Shown here in pieces: positions 62,418 through 64,000 of a stretch of 64,000 nucleotides of DNA (its first letter is position 1; every line of letters begins with the position of its first letter). The DNA comes from Granulosicoccus sp947495035 (GTDB taxonomy: Bacteria > Pseudomonadota > Gammaproteobacteria > Granulosicoccales > Granulosicoccaceae): NCBI RefSeq assembly GCF_050589605.1, contig NZ_JBNGOO010000006.1, one strand, 5' to 3'. Below the pieces are notes generated by a model. It saw nothing but the letters and a program-made list of their open reading frames with translations. It did no database searches and was not told the DNA's origin. The translations under genes were made by a program, and so were the position numbers.

Positions 62418-63815
62418 TCAGTCTCTGGCACCGCTGAGCGTGGACGCGGGTGATGCCACATCCATGTCCGGAGACTCTTCTTCAGGCTCGTGCGGAATAA
62501 CGATGTTCAGCACGATGGCGATGATGGCAGCCGGCAACAGTCCCGAGGTCATCAGCACCTTGACCGTAGCCGGCAGGTGCTGCAAGGCGTCCGGTTCCAG
62601 TTGCAGCCCCAGACCGACCGACAGGGCGATGGCGAAGATCACCATGTTGCGACGATCCCAGACGACATCCGACAGCATGCTGACACCGGCGGAGGCGACC
62701 ATGCCGAACATCACGATGACGCCACCGCCGAGAACGGCAATGGGCATGCTCGAAATGACTGCGCCGAATTTGGGCACCAGACCACAGACAATCAGAAACA
62801 GGCCACCGATGGTCACGACATGACGACTCATGACCCCGGTCATGGAGATCAGCCCTACGTTCTGGCTGAACGAGGTATTCGGAAGTGCGCCGAACACACC
62901 AGACAATGCGGTACCAAAACCATCAGCCAGCGTACCACCGGAAATTTCCTTGTCAGTCGCTTCTCGTCCGGCTCCACCCTTGGTGATACCCGAGATATCA
63001 CCCACGGTTTCGATCGCCGATATGACGCCCATGAGGCACATGCCGATAATGGCGGCGGCATTGAACTCGATCCCGAAGTGAAACGGATCCGGCGCTGAAA
63101 ACCAGGTCGCTCTGGCGACATTGTCGAAATTGACCATGCCCATGGGAATGGCAACCAGATACCCTGCCAGCAGACCCAGCAAGACCGCGGACACGGACAT
63201 CATGCCATGGGTGAAGAACTTCAGCCCCAGCGTCACGCAGATGACCAGCAGTGCCAGTCCCCAGTGAGTCAGGCCACCGTATTCCGGCGTGCCGATGAGC
63301 GGCACCCCGCCAGCCGCGTATTGAATACCAACCTTGACCAGAGCCAGACCGATCATCAGAACGATCAGACCGGTAACCAGTGGAGGCAACCAATGACGGA
63401 TGCGGCCGATGACGGTCCCCAGAAAGAAATGAAAGATGCCGCCGATGATGATGCCGCCCATCAAGGCCGCCATGCCGAACTGCACGGCAATGGGAATCAT
63501 GATGGGGATGAATGCGAAACTGGTGCCCTGCACCACCGGCAGACGCGCCCCCATGGGGCCCATGCCGATGGTCTGGATCAGTGTCGCCACCCCGGCAAAG
63601 ACCATTGACATCTGAATCATGTAGATCATGTCGGAGATATCGGCCGAGCCAAATCCGAAGCCTGCCGCCCCAGCCACTATAATGGCAGGAGTGACATTGC
63701 TGACGAACATTGCCAGTACATGCTGAATACCCAGGGGGGTGCCCTTGACGATGCCGGGAAAGTAGTTCGGATCGCGCATTTGCGCGGGCGTCATGCCGGC
63801 TTGAGTGCGTGCCAT
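62418..63815 (-). CDS. NCS2 family nucleobase:cation symporter (xanthine/uracil permease)
   Basis: The 465-residue product has about 12-14 membrane helices and NCS2 motifs: FPGIVKGTPLGIQHVLAMFV, GARLPVVQGTSFAFIPIMIP, ISAIETVGDISGITKGG, LSGVFGALPNTSFSQNVGLI and FGMVASAGVSMLSDV. It is a proton- or sodium-coupled importer of purines or pyrimidines; the xanthine/urate subgroup is most likely from the NTSFSQNVG loop. The ATG at 63815 has GGAG. A strong operator-like region lies about 50-80 bases upstream. Confidence 0.93.
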   Translation of the reverse strand: MARTQAGMTPAQMRDPNYFPGIVKGTPLGIQHVLAMFVSNVTPAIIVAGAAGFGFGSADISDMIYMIQMSMVFAGVATLIQTIGMGPMGARLPVVQGTSFAFIPIMIPIAVQFGMAALMGGIIIGGIFHFFLGTVIGRIRHWLPPLVTGLIVLMIGLALVKVGIQYAAGGVPLIGTPEYGGLTHWGLALLVICVTLGLKFFTHGMMSVSAVLLGLLAGYLVAIPMGMVNFDNVARATWFSAPDPFHFGIEFNAAAIIGMCLMGVISAIETVGDISGITKGGAGREATDKEISGGTLADGFGTALSGVFGALPNTSFSQNVGLISMTGVMSRHVVTIGGLFLIVCGLVPKFGAVISSMPIAVLGGGVIVMFGMVASAGVSMLSDVVWDRRNMVIFAIALSVGLGLQLEPDALQHLPATVKVLMTSGLLPAAIIAIVLNIVIPHEPEEESPDMDVASPASTLSGARD

Positions 63816-63866
63816 GTAGTGCTCCGGTTTTGGACCTGATTCGAATGTACACGAGCAAACGGCATA

Positions 63867-63895
63867 TTGCACACATTTTTGCACACAATATTGTG
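63867..63895 (-). promoter_or_regulatory. operator-like repeats upstream of the permease
   Basis: Two direct TTGCACACA repeats (63867-63875 and 63879-63887, 12 bases apart) overlap a perfect palindrome CACAATATTGTG (63884-63895). This is about one helical turn spacing, typical of a dimeric repressor or activator. No regulator is adjacent. Confidence 0.5.
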
Positions 63896-64000
63896 AACAG
63901 TTTTCAACAGGCGGCTGATGAACGGGCAGATCACGGGCTGATTGTCTCTGTTCCGGGAACCTCATGACCGCTCTTGCGTTGCAGGCTGTTGGCTTGCAAT

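Noticed and set aside
1..64000. tRNA, rRNA, insertion sequences and prophage integrase genes
   Set aside because: I looked for cloverleaf-type sequences, transposase DDE or integrase motifs and saw none; small RNAs cannot be excluded by reading alone.

Overview
The window looks like chromosome of a metabolically versatile, probably marine, Gram-negative gammaproteobacterium with a large genome. Support: Tat and Sec/lipoprotein signals, two complete DctP-DctQ-DctM TRAP transporters, a histidine-utilisation (hut) island using the HutF branch, homogentisate catabolism, creatinase, a periplasmic sulfite dehydrogenase, and many divergent regulator/target pairs. A Granulosicoccus-like organism would fit, but that is a guess from gene content, not shown by the sequence. 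A 98-base N run inside a repeat array (24895-24992) is an assembly gap.

Region 1 (1-9366) is the 5' half of an extracellular contractile injection system (eCIS, Afp/PVC type). It runs leftward: DUF4255 cap, a conserved unknown, a single sheath, two tube paralogues, DUF5908, LysM adaptor, and a spike cut by the window edge. A divergent, rightward cargo-like module follows: a protein with an apparent atypical-kinase core, a DUF4157 HExxH protein typical of eCIS loci, and a membrane protein built like a Cys-loop (pentameric ligand-gated) channel with an extra N-terminal membrane segment. This is the most unusual part of the window.

Region 2 (9395-29875) is mixed housekeeping and accessory genes: a probable lipoprotein, two hybrid histidine kinases, an MFS transporter, a lipoprotein truncated haemoglobin with DUF3034, an AI-2E exporter-family protein, a YdjM-like hydrolase, DUF4112, a PHB-depolymerase-type esterase, YceH, HipBA toxin-antitoxin, Mn-dependent pyrophosphatase, a LysE exporter, an NmrA-like protein, GST and succinate-semialdehyde dehydrogenase.

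Region 3 (30216-39885) is an aromatic-acid island: a TRAP transporter, a MarR regulator and an operon hmgA-fahA-MBL protein-FAD monooxygenase-DUF2783-maiA. Three near-identical operators (AGTTGC-N4-GCAAC) lie in the TRAP, marR and hmgA promoters, tying uptake, regulation and catabolism together. The flavoprotein plus tiny partner resembles the MhaAB 3-hydroxyphenylacetate 6-hydroxylase, which would feed homogentisate directly.

Region 4 (40059-47965): sulfite dehydrogenase plus its cytochrome, a luciferase-like monooxygenase, a second TRAP transporter, and an RclC/RclR-like pair.

Region 5 (46400-55880) is the hut island: hutC, hutI, hutF, hutH, hutU and a phytanoyl-CoA dioxygenase-family gene. 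A perfect 20-bp palindrome is repeated in the hutI and hutF/hutH promoters, and its 15-bp core recurs upstream of the second TRAP operon, suggesting that transporter is HutC-controlled and carries a hut substrate. hutG is not in the window.

Region 6 (55908-64000): LysR with divergent aldo/keto reductase, phenylacetate-CoA ligase, a DEDDh exonuclease, creatinase with a divergent LysR, and an NCS2 purine permease with a clear operator-like upstream region.

Four short tandem arrays (8-, 9-, 7- and 13-bp units) occur in intergenic spaces; three of the four sit between convergent genes and run up to the stop codon of the minus-strand gene.
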